In this document: piece after piece, positions 1 to 13,666 of the stretch | Layout: each line of letters begins with the position of its first letter | How positions within the stretch are numbered: the first letter of the stretch is position 1 | Source of the DNA: Streptomyces fagopyri | Lineage (GTDB): Bacteria; Actinomycetota; Actinomycetes; Streptomycetales; Streptomycetaceae | Direction of reading: 5' to 3' | Assembly (NCBI RefSeq): GCF_009498275.1 | Contig: NZ_CP045643.1 | Coordinates: forward strand, 1,798,001 to 1,862,000 | Length of the DNA stretch: 64,000 bases | Made by a program: the position numbers and the translations under genes | The notes under the pieces: generated by a model | The model's database searches: none | The model's input: only the letters and a program-made list of their open reading frames with translations | What the model was told of the DNA's origin: nothing

Positions 1-3546
<3,546 letters not shown>

Positions 3547-3578
3547 CACACCGTCGGGCCCCGACGGGCCACGACTGC

Positions 3579-3611
3579 GCCGCCCCGGCCGGATCCTCCG
3601 GCCGGGGCGGC
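3579..3611 (+). terminator. hairpin terminator of icd
   Basis: A perfect 15-bp inverted repeat (arms 3579-3593 and 3597-3611, loop TCC) starts 33 bp after the icd stop. There is no T-run, as is common for Streptomyces terminators. Confidence 0.75.
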
Positions 3612-3936
3612 CGTGTTCCCGCGTCCCGGTGATCCCGGTGATCCCGGACGGGACGCCGTGCGTCGGACACCGTGTGTCGGACACCGTGAGCCGGACGTCA
3701 TGGGGCGAACGCCGTCCGGCGGGCGTCGTACGACGGACATCGTCCGGCAAGCGTCGTACGACGGCTCCCACGTGCCGAACGCCGTGTGCCCGGCACGGCT
3801 CTTCCGCCGTCCTGATACCCCCTCAGAGCCTCCGCGCGGCCGACCGACACACCGGCGCACACCCAAGGGCGACAAGGGCTGCCCACCTGGGTGATCAGCG
3901 GTGGCGGGCCGGAACCCCCGCTCATAGCTTCGGCCC
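3612..3936. other. spacer with short direct repeats
   Basis: No gene is supported. Short direct repeats are visible: GTGATCCCG twice near 3629-3646, GTCGGACACCGTG twice near 3660-3690, and GCGTCGTACGACGG twice near 3723-3762, the last containing a palindromic core. The final 50 bp before the beta-helix gene presumably hold its promoter, but no clear ribosome-binding site precedes its ATG. Confidence 0.4.
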
Positions 3937-5001
3937 ATGACCAAACGACAGATGGCCTACCTCGCGTGCACCGCGGCCGTCATGGCGTCGGGGCTGGGTG
4001 CCGCCCCGTCGGCCGACCACCGCGTGGTGCATCGAGTGAGCCCCGGTGAGTCCATCCAGAAGGCCGTGGACGCCGCGCTTGCGGGGGACACCGTCCTCAT
4101 CTCCCCCGGCACCTACCACGAGAGCGTCCGCGTCGCCGTGCCGGACCTCACGGTACGGGGCTCCGGCGCCGGCCGTACCGTCATCGAGCCGGGCCCTGCC
4201 CCGGCCCGCGGCACCTGCGCCAAGGCCGGCAACGGCATCTGCGTGACCGGGACGGACAGCGCTCCCCTCACCGGCGTCACCGTGCGCGCGCTGACCCTCA
4301 GAGGTTTCGCCAAGCAGGGCCTGTGGGCGTCGGGCACCGACCGGCTGACCGTCCATGGTGTGAGCGCCGAGGACAACGGCCAGTGGGGGATCGCCGCCGA
4401 GAAGTCCGTCCGCGCGGTGTTCCGGCACAACACCGCCCGGGGCAACGGCGACGCCGGCCTGTTCGTCGCCAACACGGTCGCCACCGAGGAGGGCGCCCGG
4501 GACACCCGGGGGACGGTCATCAGTCACAACCGGCTGATCGGCAACCGGATCGGTGTCACCGTGCGCCGTCTGCGCAACCTCACCGTCGACCACAACGAGG
4601 CGACCGGCAACTGCGCCGCCGTGTTCGTCGTGGGCGACGAGAACAAGCCGCACGCCGGGGCACTGACCGTGAGCGGGAACTACGTCCACGCCAACAACAG
4701 GTCCTGCCCCAAGACGCCCCGGCTGCCCACCCTGCAGGGCTCGGGCATCGTCCTCACCGGCACCGAGGACACCCTCGTGACGGGGAACAAGGTCCTGGAC
4801 AACGTGGGCACCTCCCCCATGTCGGGCGGCATCGTGCTGTTCAAGAGCTTCGTCGGCGCCGCCAACCGCGGCGACGAGATCCGCGACAACCTGGTGCTGG
4901 GCAACGGCCCGGCCGACCTGGCCGACCGGGACGCCGCCGGCACGGGCAACGTCTTCCGCCACAACCTCTGCCAGGTCTCCGAGCCCGCCGGCAAGTGCTG
5001 A
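3937..5001 (+). CDS. secreted right-handed parallel beta-helix protein
   Basis: The 354-residue product begins with a short positively charged stretch and an Ala/Gly-rich signal peptide (residues 1-26, likely cleaved after the SGLGAAPSA region). The rest is built from repeated turns such as GLWASGTDRLTVHGVSAEDN, SHNRLIGNRIGVTV and VTGNKVLDNVGTSPMSGGIV. These are typical of pectate-lyase-like or NosD/PbH1 beta-helix proteins. The pattern SIQKAVDAALAGDTVLISPGTYHE near residue 37 marks the N-terminal cap of such folds. Substrate cannot be read from the sequence; polysaccharide binding or cleavage outside the cell is usual. It lies 55 bp upstream of the pigment methyltransferase on the same strand, so co-transcription is possible. 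Confidence 0.8.
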   Translation: MTKRQMAYLACTAAVMASGLGAAPSADHRVVHRVSPGESIQKAVDAALAGDTVLISPGTYHESVRVAVPDLTVRGSGAGRTVIEPGPAPARGTCAKAGNGICVTGTDSAPLTGVTVRALTLRGFAKQGLWASGTDRLTVHGVSAEDNGQWGIAAEKSVRAVFRHNTARGNGDAGLFVANTVATEEGARDTRGTVISHNRLIGNRIGVTVRRLRNLTVDHNEATGNCAAVFVVGDENKPHAGALTVSGNYVHANNRSCPKTPRLPTLQGSGIVLTGTEDTLVTGNKVLDNVGTSPMSGGIVLFKSFVGAANRGDEIRDNLVLGNGPADLADRDAAGTGNVFRHNLCQVSEPAGKC

Positions 5002-5056
5002 CCGACCCTCACTCCCCCACCCCTCACCCGGCACGACAGAAGAAGCGAGGCACCAG

Positions 5057-6085
5057 ATGACGACTGCCGAACAGGCTCCCCCGCCGCCCATGCGGCTGAG
5101 GGAACTCGTCTTCGGAGCGGCGTGCGCCGCGGCCGTACGCGCCGCCGCCCGCCTGGGCGTGGCCGACGCCCTGGAAGAGACGCCGATGAGCGTCGAGGAT
5201 CTGGCGGCGGCGGTCAAGACCCAGCCGCAGACCCTGCGCCGGCTGCTGCGCGCCCTGTCCTGCCAGGGCGTCTTCGTGGAGCAACCGGACGGCGCCTTCG
5301 CCCACACGGAGATGTCCCGGCTGCTGCGCGAGGACGATCCGCACAGCCTGCGCTACATCGCCCTGTGGTGCACCGAGCCCTGGACGTGGAACGTCTGGCC
5401 CAAGCTCGACGAGGCGGTGCGCTCCGGCCGCAACGTCTTCGAGGACGTGTACGAAAGGGAGTTCTTCGAGTACCTCAACGAGGAGGCGCCCGAGTCCGCC
5501 TACGTCTTCAACCGGGCCATGACGACGTCCAGCGAGCAGTCGGCGCGGGACGTCGCGGCCCTGCTCGACCTCGGCGGGGTGTCCTCGGTCGCCGACATCG
5601 GAGGCGGTCAGGGCCAGGTCGTGGCCAGCCTGCTGGAGAAGCACCCCGGGATGCACGGCACCCTGCTCGACCTGCCGGGCGTGGTGGAGAACGCCGACGC
5701 GCGCCTGCGCGAGGGCGGTTCGCTGGCCGACCGGGTGCGCATCGTGCCCGGTGACTGCCGCGAGGACATCCCGGTCCAGGCGGACGTGTACATCATCAAG
5801 AACATCCTGGAGTGGGACGACGACAGCACCCGTCGGGCGCTGGCGAACGTCCGGAAGGCGGCGCGGCCCGGTGCCCGTGTCGTCGTCATCGAGAACCTCG
5901 TGGACGACACCCCGTCGATGAAGTTCACGACCTCCATGGACCTGCTGCTGCTCCTCAACGTCGGCGGCGCGAAGCACACCCGGCGGAGCATGGCCGACCG
6001 GCTGACGGCCGCCGGCCTGGTCATCGGCGAGGTCCGCCCGGTCAACGCGTATCTCCACGCGTTCGAGTGCACCGTCCCGGCCTGA
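5057..6085 (+). CDS. SAM-dependent O-methyltransferase next to the spore pigment cluster
   Basis: This 342-residue protein has the two-part layout of plant- and polyketide-type O-methyltransferases. An N-terminal winged-helix dimerisation domain (LRELVFGAACAAAVRAAARL, residues 13-32, with a helix-turn-helix near 45-75) is followed by a Rossmann SAM domain. The SAM domain shows VADIGGGQGQV near residue 179, then DLPGVVENA and PGDCRED. By its position, convergent with and touching the whiE-type cluster, it probably methylates a hydroxyl of the pigment. The ATG follows GAGG at a spacing of 6. The S. coelicolor whiE set, as I recall it, has no such gene, so the pigment here may carry an extra methoxy group. 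Confidence 0.85.
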   Translation: MTTAEQAPPPPMRLRELVFGAACAAAVRAAARLGVADALEETPMSVEDLAAAVKTQPQTLRRLLRALSCQGVFVEQPDGAFAHTEMSRLLREDDPHSLRYIALWCTEPWTWNVWPKLDEAVRSGRNVFEDVYEREFFEYLNEEAPESAYVFNRAMTTSSEQSARDVAALLDLGGVSSVADIGGGQGQVVASLLEKHPGMHGTLLDLPGVVENADARLREGGSLADRVRIVPGDCREDIPVQADVYIIKNILEWDDDSTRRALANVRKAARPGARVVVIENLVDDTPSMKFTTSMDLLLLLNVGGAKHTRRSMADRLTAAGLVIGEVRPVNAYLHAFECTVPA

Positions 6086-6130
6086 CCCGTCGAGGCGCCC
6101 CGGGCCGGCCCCGAACCGGCCGGCCCCGCA

Positions 6131-6178
6131 AACCCGAGGCCGCCGGCTCCGCGAACGCGGATCCGGCGGCCTCGGGTT
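6131..6178. terminator. bidirectional terminator between methyltransferase and pigment operon
   Basis: A 16-bp perfect inverted repeat (6131-6146 with 6163-6178) lies between the two convergent stop codons, so it can serve both strands. Confidence 0.75.
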
Positions 6179-6194
6179 GTGTCCCGGCGCCCGG

Positions 6195-6527
6195 TCAGGA
6201 GGCGGCGGCGCGCTCCCAGCGGTAGAAGCAGCGCGCCATGGCGTCCTTGGGGCTGCGCCACGTCTGCGGGTCGTACGCGCTGACGTACGCCGACAGTTCC
6301 TCGCTGACGCTGCGGAACTCCGGGTGCCCGACCACCTTCGCGATGGCGGGCGCGGGGTCCTTGTCGGACTCGATGAGGTGCATGTACACGTCACCGAACT
6401 GGAAGAGGCTGCGCCTGTTGACGCCGATCAGGTGCGGCAGTTCACCGCGGTCGGAGGCGGCGAACACGTCGGCGATCGCGGGTGCCGAGTCGGGCGCCAT
6501 CCTGGCGACGATCAGGGCGTGATGCAT
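6195..6527 (-). CDS. TcmI-type polyketide cyclase (WhiE-VII-like)
   Basis: A 110-residue single-domain protein of the polyketide synthesis cyclase family, a ferredoxin-like fold. It opens with MHHALIVARMAPDSAPAIADVFAAS and carries GDVYMHLIESD and FRSVSEELSAYVSAYDPQTW. TcmI-like enzymes close a late ring in aromatic polyketides. It is the last gene of the minus-strand pigment operon, matching the position of whiE ORFVII in S. coelicolor. The ATG follows AGGAAGG. The gap to the aromatase gene is 27 bp, consistent with one transcript. Confidence 0.9.
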   Translation of the reverse strand: MHHALIVARMAPDSAPAIADVFAASDRGELPHLIGVNRRSLFQFGDVYMHLIESDKDPAPAIAKVVGHPEFRSVSEELSAYVSAYDPQTWRSPKDAMARCFYRWERAAAS

Positions 6528-6554
6528 CGGGGGTCCTTCCTGGTGGTCCGGTGA

Positions 6555-7293
<739 letters not shown>

Positions 7294-7317
7294 CTGTGTT
7301 CTCCTTCCCGCCCGGTC

Positions 7318-8574
7318 CTATCGGGCGGAGTCGCCGCCGCGGCGCACGACCAGCGCCGCGTTGGATCCCATGAGTCCCCGGCTGAGGACCAGGGCCGTGT
7401 TCAGCTCGGCGGGGCGAGCGCTGGACATCACCAGGTCGAGGTCGTGGCAGATGTCGAACACGTTGGGGGTGGGGGGCACCTGGCCGTTCTCCATGGCGAG
7501 CACCGCGGCCGCGGTGTCCAGCACGGGTGCCGCGCAGTAGGCACGCCCGATCCCGGTCTTGGGCGCCGTGACGGGCACCCGGGTGCCGTGCGCCCCCAGG
7601 GCGTCGGCGATGGCCAGGGCTTCGGCGCGGTCCGCCTCCGGTACGCCCAGGGCGTCGGCGAACACGACGTCGATCTCCTGCGGGGCGCAGCCCGCCTCGT
7701 CGAGGGCGACCCGGATGGCCTGGGCGAGTCCCTCCCGGGACCGCTCCCAGCGGGAGGCCCCGGTGAAGGTGGCGCCGTGTCCTGCCACGGTGGCCCGGAT
7801 CGCGGCACCGCGGTCGCGGGCACGGTCCGCCTCCTCCACGACGAGCATCGCGCCGCCCTCCGCGGGCGCGAACCCGCAGGCCCCCTCGGTGAAGGGCCGG
7901 TAGGCGCGCTCGGGGTCGTCGACGGTGCTGATCTCGGGGTAGCCGAGCTGGCACACCATCGAGTACGGGGCGAGGGGGGCCTCGGCGGACCCGGCGAGAA
8001 CCGTGCCGGTGCCGCGCCGTACCCCGCGGGCGGCGTGCGCGACGGAGTCCAGGCCGCCCGCCTCGTCGCTCGCGACCACTCCGCACGGCCCCTTGAAGCC
8101 GCCCCGGATGGAGATCTGGCCGGTGCTGGCGGCGTAGAACCAGGCGATGGACTGGTACGGGCCGACGTACCGGGATCCCTGGCCCCACAGTTTCTGGAGT
8201 TCCCGCTGTCCGAACTCGCCGCCTCCGGAGCCGGCCGCGGTGACCACGCCGATGTTGTACGGCTCCGCGGGGTCCCCGTGGCCGAGGCCGGCGTCGTCCA
8301 GGGCGAGGACGGTCGCGGCCATGGCGAAGTGACTGAAGCGGTCCGTCTGGACGAGGAAGCGCTCCTCGATGAGGGAGGCGGCGTCGAAGGAACGGACCTC
8401 GCCCGCGATGCGGAGCGGCAGGTGCTCGCATCCCTCGCGGGTGATCCGGTCCAGAACGCCGACCCCCTCCCTGATGGACTTCCAGTACGCGTCGGCTCGC
8501 ATTCCGTTGGGCGCGATCACACCGATTCCGGTGATGGCCGCGTGCCGGGGGCGCTGGGTGCGCAGACTGGTCAT
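7318..8574 (-). CDS. ketosynthase beta subunit / chain-length factor (WhiE-IV-like)
   Basis: A 418-residue ketosynthase homologue without a catalytic cysteine. The region that would hold the active site reads [20 protein letters not shown], where Glu171 stands at the position of the KS-alpha cysteine. It pairs with the KS-alpha encoded just upstream and sets chain length; the usual residue at this position in KS-beta proteins is Gln, linked to malonyl-ACP decarboxylation. The ATG overlaps the KS-alpha stop as ATGA, so 1:1 translation is favoured. The longer open frame upstream is a shadow of KS-alpha. Confidence 0.93.
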   Translation of the reverse strand: MTSLRTQRPRHAAITGIGVIAPNGMRADAYWKSIREGVGVLDRITREGCEHLPLRIAGEVRSFDAASLIEERFLVQTDRFSHFAMAATVLALDDAGLGHGDPAEPYNIGVVTAAGSGGGEFGQRELQKLWGQGSRYVGPYQSIAWFYAASTGQISIRGGFKGPCGVVASDEAGGLDSVAHAARGVRRGTGTVLAGSAEAPLAPYSMVCQLGYPEISTVDDPERAYRPFTEGACGFAPAEGGAMLVVEEADRARDRGAAIRATVAGHGATFTGASRWERSREGLAQAIRVALDEAGCAPQEIDVVFADALGVPEADRAEALAIADALGAHGTRVPVTAPKTGIGRAYCAAPVLDTAAAVLAMENGQVPPTPNVFDICHDLDLVMSSARPAELNTALVLSRGLMGSNAALVVRRGGDSAR

Positions 8575-9839
8575 GGGTTCCTCCCACCCGGCCCGGTCAG
8601 GAGCACCGCGGACTGGAAACCGCCGAATCCGCTGCCCACGGAGAGCACGTTGTTCAGCTTCCGGGGGCGTGCGGTGCGCGGAACGTAGTCCAGGTCGCAC
8701 TCGGGGTCGGGAGTTTCGTAGTTCGCGGTGGGCGGCACGACCTGGTGCTTCAGGGCGAGGACGCAGGCGACGACCTCGATCGCGCCGATCGCGCCCAGCG
8801 AGTGCCCCACCATGGACTTGATGGAGCTCATGGGCGTCTTGTACGCGTGGGCGCCCAGCGACCGCTTGACCGCGGCGGTCTCGTGGCGGTCGTTCTGCCG
8901 GGTGCCCGAGCCGTGGGCGTTGACGTAGTCGATCAGTGTCGGATCGAGTCGCGCCTGGTCGAGCGTGGTGTCGATCGCCCGGGCCATCTCGCGGCCCTCG
9001 CTGGTCAGACCGGTCATGTGGTAGGCGTTGCCGTAGGTGGCGTAGCCGCCGATCTCGCAGTAGATGTGCGCCCCGCGGGCCCGGGCGTGCTCGTACTCCT
9101 CCAGGACGAGTACCGCCGCGCCCTCGCCCATGACGAAGCCGTTGCGATGGGCGTCGAAGGGCCGGGAGGCGTGTTCCGGGTCGTCGTTGTCGGGCGACGT
9201 CGCCTTGATGGCGTCGAAGCAGGCCATGGTGATCGGGGATATGGGTGAGTCGGACGCCCCGGCGATGCAGACGTCCGCCCTGCCCTCCTCGATCGTGTGG
9301 AAGGCGTAGCCGACGGCGTCGAGTCCGGAGGTGCAGCCGGTGGAGACGGTCTGCACCGGGCCCTGTGCGCCGAACCGCTCGGCGACCACCGAGGCGAGCG
9401 TGCTGGGCGAGAACGCCAGGTGCAGTTGTGGATCGGCCTCGCGGTGGTCCACGTCCCACCGTCGACCGCCCGCGCTGACCTTGACGTAGTCGTGTTCCAG
9501 GCGGGTGGTACCGCCGACGGCGCTGCCGAGCGAGACACCGACACGCCAGGGGTCCTCCCTGTCGGTGTCGAGTCCCGAGTCGCGTACGGCCTCGTCGGCC
9601 GCGACCGCGGCGAACTGGATGTACCGGTCCGCGTGCCGGCTCAGCTCCGGGTCGAGACCGTGGGCGAGGGGGTCGAAGTCGCATTCGGCGGCTATGCGCG
9701 AGCGCAGGCCCGCCGGGTCGAACAGCGTGATGCCGCGGGTCGCGGTACGGCCGTTGGCGAGGAGGTCCCAGAACGCCGTCGCTCCGGTGCCGCCCGGAGC
9801 GACCACACCGATACCGGTGACGGCCACCCGCCGGGTCAC
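8571..9839 (-). CDS. ketosynthase alpha subunit (WhiE-III-like)
   Basis: A 422-residue beta-ketoacyl synthase with the full catalytic triad: Cys169 in [13 protein letters not shown], His309 in [11 protein letters not shown], and His346 in [14 protein letters not shown]. It makes the C-C bonds of the pigment polyketide as a heterodimer with the chain-length factor. The GTG start overlaps the stop of the cupin gene (GTGA) and its own stop overlaps the chain-length-factor start, so cupin, KS-alpha and CLF form a tightly coupled block. Confidence 0.96.
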   Translation of the reverse strand: MTRRVAVTGIGVVAPGGTGATAFWDLLANGRTATRGITLFDPAGLRSRIAAECDFDPLAHGLDPELSRHADRYIQFAAVAADEAVRDSGLDTDREDPWRVGVSLGSAVGGTTRLEHDYVKVSAGGRRWDVDHREADPQLHLAFSPSTLASVVAERFGAQGPVQTVSTGCTSGLDAVGYAFHTIEEGRADVCIAGASDSPISPITMACFDAIKATSPDNDDPEHASRPFDAHRNGFVMGEGAAVLVLEEYEHARARGAHIYCEIGGYATYGNAYHMTGLTSEGREMARAIDTTLDQARLDPTLIDYVNAHGSGTRQNDRHETAAVKRSLGAHAYKTPMSSIKSMVGHSLGAIGAIEVVACVLALKHQVVPPTANYETPDPECDLDYVPRTARPRKLNNVLSVGSGFGGFQSAVLLTGPGGRNP

Positions 9840-10318
9840 TTTATGGCCCCACTTCGCTCGGACGGCCGTCCGTGGTCAGGCGCGGACAGGTCCGTCCCGG
9901 CGGCGACGAACTCAGGCGTGGGCCCGTGGCCGTCGGTCACCTCCGTGTCGACGTGACCGAGGCTCGGGCGGGGCGCGAGCGGGCCCAGGTGGAAGACCAT
10001 GCGGGCCTCGGTGTCACCGACGTTGCGGAAGCGGTGGCGCATGTTGATCGGGATCAGGAGTCCCTGGTCCGGCCGGAGCGCGTGCGCCTCGCCGTCCAGG
10101 TCCACCTCGAGCGCGCCGGCGACGACGTACACGAACTCCTCGGAGTACGGGTGGTAGTGCTCGCCGATGCGCTCACCGGGCTGGATGATGGCCAGGCCCA
10201 TGAACCCACTGGTGGAACCCGCGGTGGCGGGGGTGAGCATGGCCCGGATGTCGCCTCCGCGCCTGCGGTTGGGTTCCGTCTCGCTCAGGTCCACGATGCG
10301 TGGATGCTTCTGGATCAT
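9836..10318 (-). CDS. cupin protein of the spore pigment cluster (WhiE-II-like)
   Basis: A 160-residue single-domain cupin. The two conserved cupin motifs are seen as [21 protein letters not shown] and [19 protein letters not shown], with His residues placed for a metal. The role of WhiE-II-type cupins in spore pigment is not settled; a cyclase or oxygenase function is possible. The ATG has an upstream AAGAATG context without a strong ribosome-binding site. A 70-bp gap separates it from the SchA/CurD gene. Confidence 0.88.
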   Translation of the reverse strand: MIQKHPRIVDLSETEPNRRRGGDIRAMLTPATAGSTSGFMGLAIIQPGERIGEHYHPYSEEFVYVVAGALEVDLDGEAHALRPDQGLLIPINMRHRFRNVGDTEARMVFHLGPLAPRPSLGHVDTEVTDGHGPTPEFVAAGTDLSAPDHGRPSERSGAIK

Positions 10319-10388
10319 TCTTGATACCTCCGACTGTGGAAGTGGCGTGCGGTGGGGCGGCCGCGGGCCTGGGGACCGCGGCCGTCCG

Positions 10389-11525
10389 TCAGGAGTGCGC
10401 CGCGGTGCGGTCGGTGACGGGCATCATGTCGGCGTGCGACAGGAGACGGTTGGCGTTGCGTTCCGTCTCCAGGGAGCCCTCGACGCCGATCGCGGGACCG
10501 TCGAGCAGCCGCTCGAGCTCTCCGGCCTTGCCGGCGCCCTCGATGCCGAGCGACGCGAGGGGGTCGGCGTCGACTTCGCCCGTGATGTCGATCAGGCGCA
10601 CCACGATGTCGTCGCGCTGGAAGACGGTGCTCCCGTAGACCGTCCCGTTGGGGTCGGCGGCCGCGGCCTCGTCCTGATGGGAGAGCAGCCGGGCGAGCTC
10701 CATCCCCTGGCCGCGCTTGGCCGGGTAGTACAGCGCGTGCCGGCGCAGGCCGGCGGGTTCCGGCCGGTCCGCCACCACGTGGTGCACGGCCGGCAGGGCC
10801 GCGCGGGTGAAGAAGACCCGTGCCGAGTCCTCGTCGCCCAGGTTCCGGTCCTGCTCCAGGTACGGGTTGATGGCCTCCTCGACCGCCCGTACCCCGGGCT
10901 GGCGTGCCACGTGACGCAGGGCCACGAGGAGGTCGCCCTCCACCTCGACCGCTCGCACGACGCGGTTGCCGTGCATGAAGAGCGAGGTGCGGCGCAGGCG
11001 CGTGGTGTCGTCGACCCGGGCCTGGGGCGCCTCGTACCCGGCCAGGATCTCGGCGACCTTCGACTCCGAGCCCGGCTTGACGGTGAAGGTGAGGGCGTGG
11101 CGAGCCACCCCCTCGCCCACGCGGGCCTGCACCTGCTGGGCCGCCTTGACGGCCTTGGCGGCCTTGGGCGCCGCCTGCTGCTGGTTGGGGTGGGTCTCCC
11201 GCAGGACGCTGTAGCGCATCGACCGGGTGTCCCGGACGCAGCTGTGCATCGGCCTGACGGTCTCGACGTGTTCCTCGCTGTTCACCCAGGCGAGGAAGGG
11301 CGGGGCGCTCTCCCACTCACTGGTGATGAGCCACTGCGAGGGGTTCTCGATCGACTGGCAGAGCTGGTCGCTGATGTGACCGGGGACGGACGCGACCTGG
11401 TTGCACATGTGTTCGTAGGCGTCGAGGAACTCCTGCTGGGCTCCTTCGTACAGATCGAGCAGCAGGATCACCCGCAGCCTGGAACCGTCGAACGCCGATT
11501 GCGAGATACGTCCCGAGCTGGTCAT
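10389..11525 (-). CDS. SchA/CurD-domain spore pigment protein (WhiE-I-like)
   Basis: A 378-residue protein and the first gene of the minus-strand operon. Residues about 10-105 look like an antibiotic-biosynthesis-monooxygenase (ABM, ferredoxin-like) domain, with [21 protein letters not shown] and [19 protein letters not shown] hinge rich in Ala, Gln and Lys follows, and then the SchA/CurD-like domain known from spore pigment clusters. The exact reaction is unknown. I chose the ATG at 11525 because GAGAGG lies 8 bases upstream; a GTG three codons earlier sits on top of the ribosome-binding site. Confidence 0.87.
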   Translation of the reverse strand: MTSSGRISQSAFDGSRLRVILLLDLYEGAQQEFLDAYEHMCNQVASVPGHISDQLCQSIENPSQWLITSEWESAPPFLAWVNSEEHVETVRPMHSCVRDTRSMRYSVLRETHPNQQQAAPKAAKAVKAAQQVQARVGEGVARHALTFTVKPGSESKVAEILAGYEAPQARVDDTTRLRRTSLFMHGNRVVRAVEVEGDLLVALRHVARQPGVRAVEEAINPYLEQDRNLGDEDSARVFFTRAALPAVHHVVADRPEPAGLRRHALYYPAKRGQGMELARLLSHQDEAAAADPNGTVYGSTVFQRDDIVVRLIDITGEVDADPLASLGIEGAGKAGELERLLDGPAIGVEGSLETERNANRLLSHADMMPVTDRTAAHS

Positions 11526-11759
11526 CCGGCACACCTCTCCTCATTCTTCACGGAAGGTCGGGAACGACCGCCGTGACCGAAAGGCCGGGGTCGCCATGAG
11601 CCGATCGTTGACGGGACGTCCGATACGCGCGAGCCCCACGGGGCGGACGAGTGAACTGCGTGTCATCCGGGTGCCCCGGGCGCGCGATCAGGTCCTCAAA
11701 GGGCATGGAACCTGCATCCCATTCCTGACTCACCTCGCGGGTGACGCTGGAGGCAATCA
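11526..11759. promoter_or_regulatory. divergent whiE promoter region
   Basis: This 234-bp gap separates the minus-strand pigment operon from the plus-strand hydroxylase gene. In S. coelicolor the equivalent gap holds two sporulation promoters, one dependent on sigma-F. Visible here are an inverted repeat TCACC-n5-GGTGA at 11730-11744, 15 bp before the hydroxylase ATG, and a weaker GGTCG-n4-CGACC at 11556-11569. The spacing of the first does not fit the BldD consensus that I recall. The hydroxylase ATG is preceded by CTGGAGG. Confidence 0.5.
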
Positions 11760-13535
11760 ATGAACCCATGGAAAGAGGCCGGCGAGGTCGGTCACCGGAC
11801 GCCGGTCCTCGTCGTCGGCGGCTCACTGGTGGGCCTGTCCACCTCGCTGTTCCTCGGGCGCCTCGGTGTTCCGCACCTGCTCGTCGAGCGTCACTCGGGT
11901 ACGTCGATCCATCCGCGCGGGCGCGGCAACAACGTTCGTACGATGGAGCTGTTCAGGGTGGCCGGGGTGCAGCGGCGCATCGAGCGGGCCGCGTCCGTCC
12001 TGGCGGAGAACCACGGCATCCTGCAGGCACCGACCCTGGTGGGCGAAGCGGGCGAATGGCTGCTCAAGGACATCGACCCCGGCGGCGGGCTGGCGCGTTT
12101 CAGCCCGGGCAAGTGGTGTCTGTGCAGCCAGAACGACCTGGAGCCGGTGCTGCTGGAGTGCGCCCGGGAGCTGGGCGGAGATCTGCGGTACTCCACGGAA
12201 CTGCTGTCGTTCGAGCAGGACGCCGAGGGGGTGACCGCGCGGCTCAAGAGCCGTGCGACGGGCGAGCACAGCACGGTCAGGGCCGACTATCTCGTGGCCG
12301 CGGACGGCCCGCGCAGCCCCGTCCGCGAGCAGCTCGGCATCGGGCAGAGCGGCCCGGGCGACCTGTTCCACAACGTGAGCGTCACCTTCACCTCCCGGCG
12401 CCTCGCGGACGCCGTCGGCGACCGGCGCTTCATCGTCTGCTACCTGAACGGCCCGGAGGCCGACGGGGCGCTGCTGCCGGTCGACAACAAGGAGCACTGG
12501 GTGTTCCACGCTCCCTGGCATCCCGAACGCGGGGAGACGCTGGAGGAGTTCACCGACGAGCGGTGCGCGGAGCACATCCGGCGGGCCACCGGCGTACGGG
12601 GTCTCGACGTGGAGATCACCGGCCGGGCCGCCTGGCACGCGGCCGAACGGGTCGCCGAGCGGTACCTGGACGGACGGGTGCTCCTCGCGGGTGACTCGGC
12701 CCACGAGATGTCCCCCACCGGGGCGTTCGGCTCCAACACCGGTATCCAGGACGCGCACAACCTCGCCTGGAAGCTGGCCGCGGTTCTGGGCGGCTGGGCG
12801 GGCCGCGGGCTGCTGGAGTCCTACGACGCGGAGCGCCGTCCGGTCGCGGAGGCGACGAGCGCGCGCGCCTCGTCACGTTCGGTCGAGCACAGCCACCCCG
12901 GATACACGCCCGCCCCTGGGGCCGGCGGTCCCGGGGGTCCCGGCGGTCCCGGGGATCCCGGGGATCCCGGCCGTCCGAGCGGTTCCGGCCGCCCGAACGG
13001 TCCCGGCCGTCCGAATGGTTCAGGCGGCCCGAACGGTTCGGGCGGTCAAGGCGGTCCCGGCCGCGGCATCCTCAACGTGGCGCTGAGCTACCGCTATCCG
13101 CGCGGCGCGGTCCTGGGCGCCGATCCGACGCTGCCGATCGTGCCGGACGGGATGCGGCTGAAGGGCGAGCCGGGCAGCCGGTCACCGCACATGTGGCTGG
13201 AGCGTTCCGGCGACCGGATCTCCACCCTCGACCTGTACGAGCGGTCCCTGGTGCTCCTGAGCTCGGCGGACGGCGGCGCCGGCTGGCACGCGGCGGCGAA
13301 GGACGTCGCGGCGCGGCTGTCGGTGCCCCTCGACTCGTACCGGATCGGCGGCGGACCCGGCGCGGAGCTGTCCCCCGCGGACGGCACGGACTGGGCCCAG
13401 GTGCACGGCGTCACCGCGGACGGTGCGGTGCTGGTCCGCCCCGACGGGTTCGTCGCCTGGCGGTCCGAGGGCCCGGTGGCCGATCCCGGCGCGACGCTGC
13501 GGGAGGTGCTCGCGACGCTGCTGGACCGGCGCTGA
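11760..13535 (+). CDS. FAD-dependent aromatic polyketide hydroxylase (WhiE-VIII-like)
   Basis: A 591-residue class A flavin monooxygenase. Motifs: FAD ADP-binding VVGGSLVGLS (residues 18-27), DG motif ADGPRSPVRE (181-190), and the GD motif DGRVLLAGDSAHEMSPTGAF (304-323). The C-terminal thioredoxin-like domain found in aromatic hydroxylases of this family occupies residues 440-591. It hydroxylates the pigment aromatic core using NAD(P)H and O2. The odd part is residues 386-436, a Gly/Pro/Arg/Asn-rich run with many G-x-y triplets, encoded by a degenerate DNA repeat between the two domains. ATG is 6 bases past GGAGG. Confidence 0.92.
   Translation: MNPWKEAGEVGHRTPVLVVGGSLVGLSTSLFLGRLGVPHLLVERHSGTSIHPRGRGNNVRTMELFRVAGVQRRIERAASVLAENHGILQAPTLVGEAGEWLLKDIDPGGGLARFSPGKWCLCSQNDLEPVLLECARELGGDLRYSTELLSFEQDAEGVTARLKSRATGEHSTVRADYLVAADGPRSPVREQLGIGQSGPGDLFHNVSVTFTSRRLADAVGDRRFIVCYLNGPEADGALLPVDNKEHWVFHAPWHPERGETLEEFTDERCAEHIRRATGVRGLDVEITGRAAWHAAERVAERYLDGRVLLAGDSAHEMSPTGAFGSNTGIQDAHNLAWKLAAVLGGWAGRGLLESYDAERRPVAEATSARASSRSVEHSHPGYTPAPGAGGPGGPGGPGDPGDPGRPSGSGRPNGPGRPNGSGGPNGSGGQGGPGRGILNVALSYRYPRGAVLGADPTLPIVPDGMRLKGEPGSRSPHMWLERSGDRISTLDLYERSLVLLSSADGGAGWHAAAKDVAARLSVPLDSYRIGGGPGAELSPADGTDWAQVHGVTADGAVLVRPDGFVAWRSEGPVADPGATLREVLATLLDRR
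12915..13067 (+). repeat. collagen-like tandem repeat inside the hydroxylase gene
   Basis: Repeats of GGTCCCGGCGGT and GGTTCCGGCCGTCCGAACGGT type encode a Gly-rich linker of about 50 residues (for example RPNGPGRPNGSGGPNGSGGQ). The repeat keeps the reading frame. Confidence 0.8.
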
Positions 13536-13666
13536 CGACGGCGGGGATCCGCGATACCCGCGAGGGCCCGCGACACTCGCGAGGGCCCGGGACCCTCGGG
13601 AGGGCGGGGCGGAGGGGATTGCGGGCCGCCCCGCCTCCCGTGTGTCCGGGGGTTCGGCCGGGTGGG

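Noticed and set aside
11730..11744. BldD box in the divergent pigment promoter
   Set aside because: TCACC-n5-GGTGA has the right half-sites, but its spacing does not match the 13-15 bp BldD palindrome that I recall, so I list it only as an inverted repeat.
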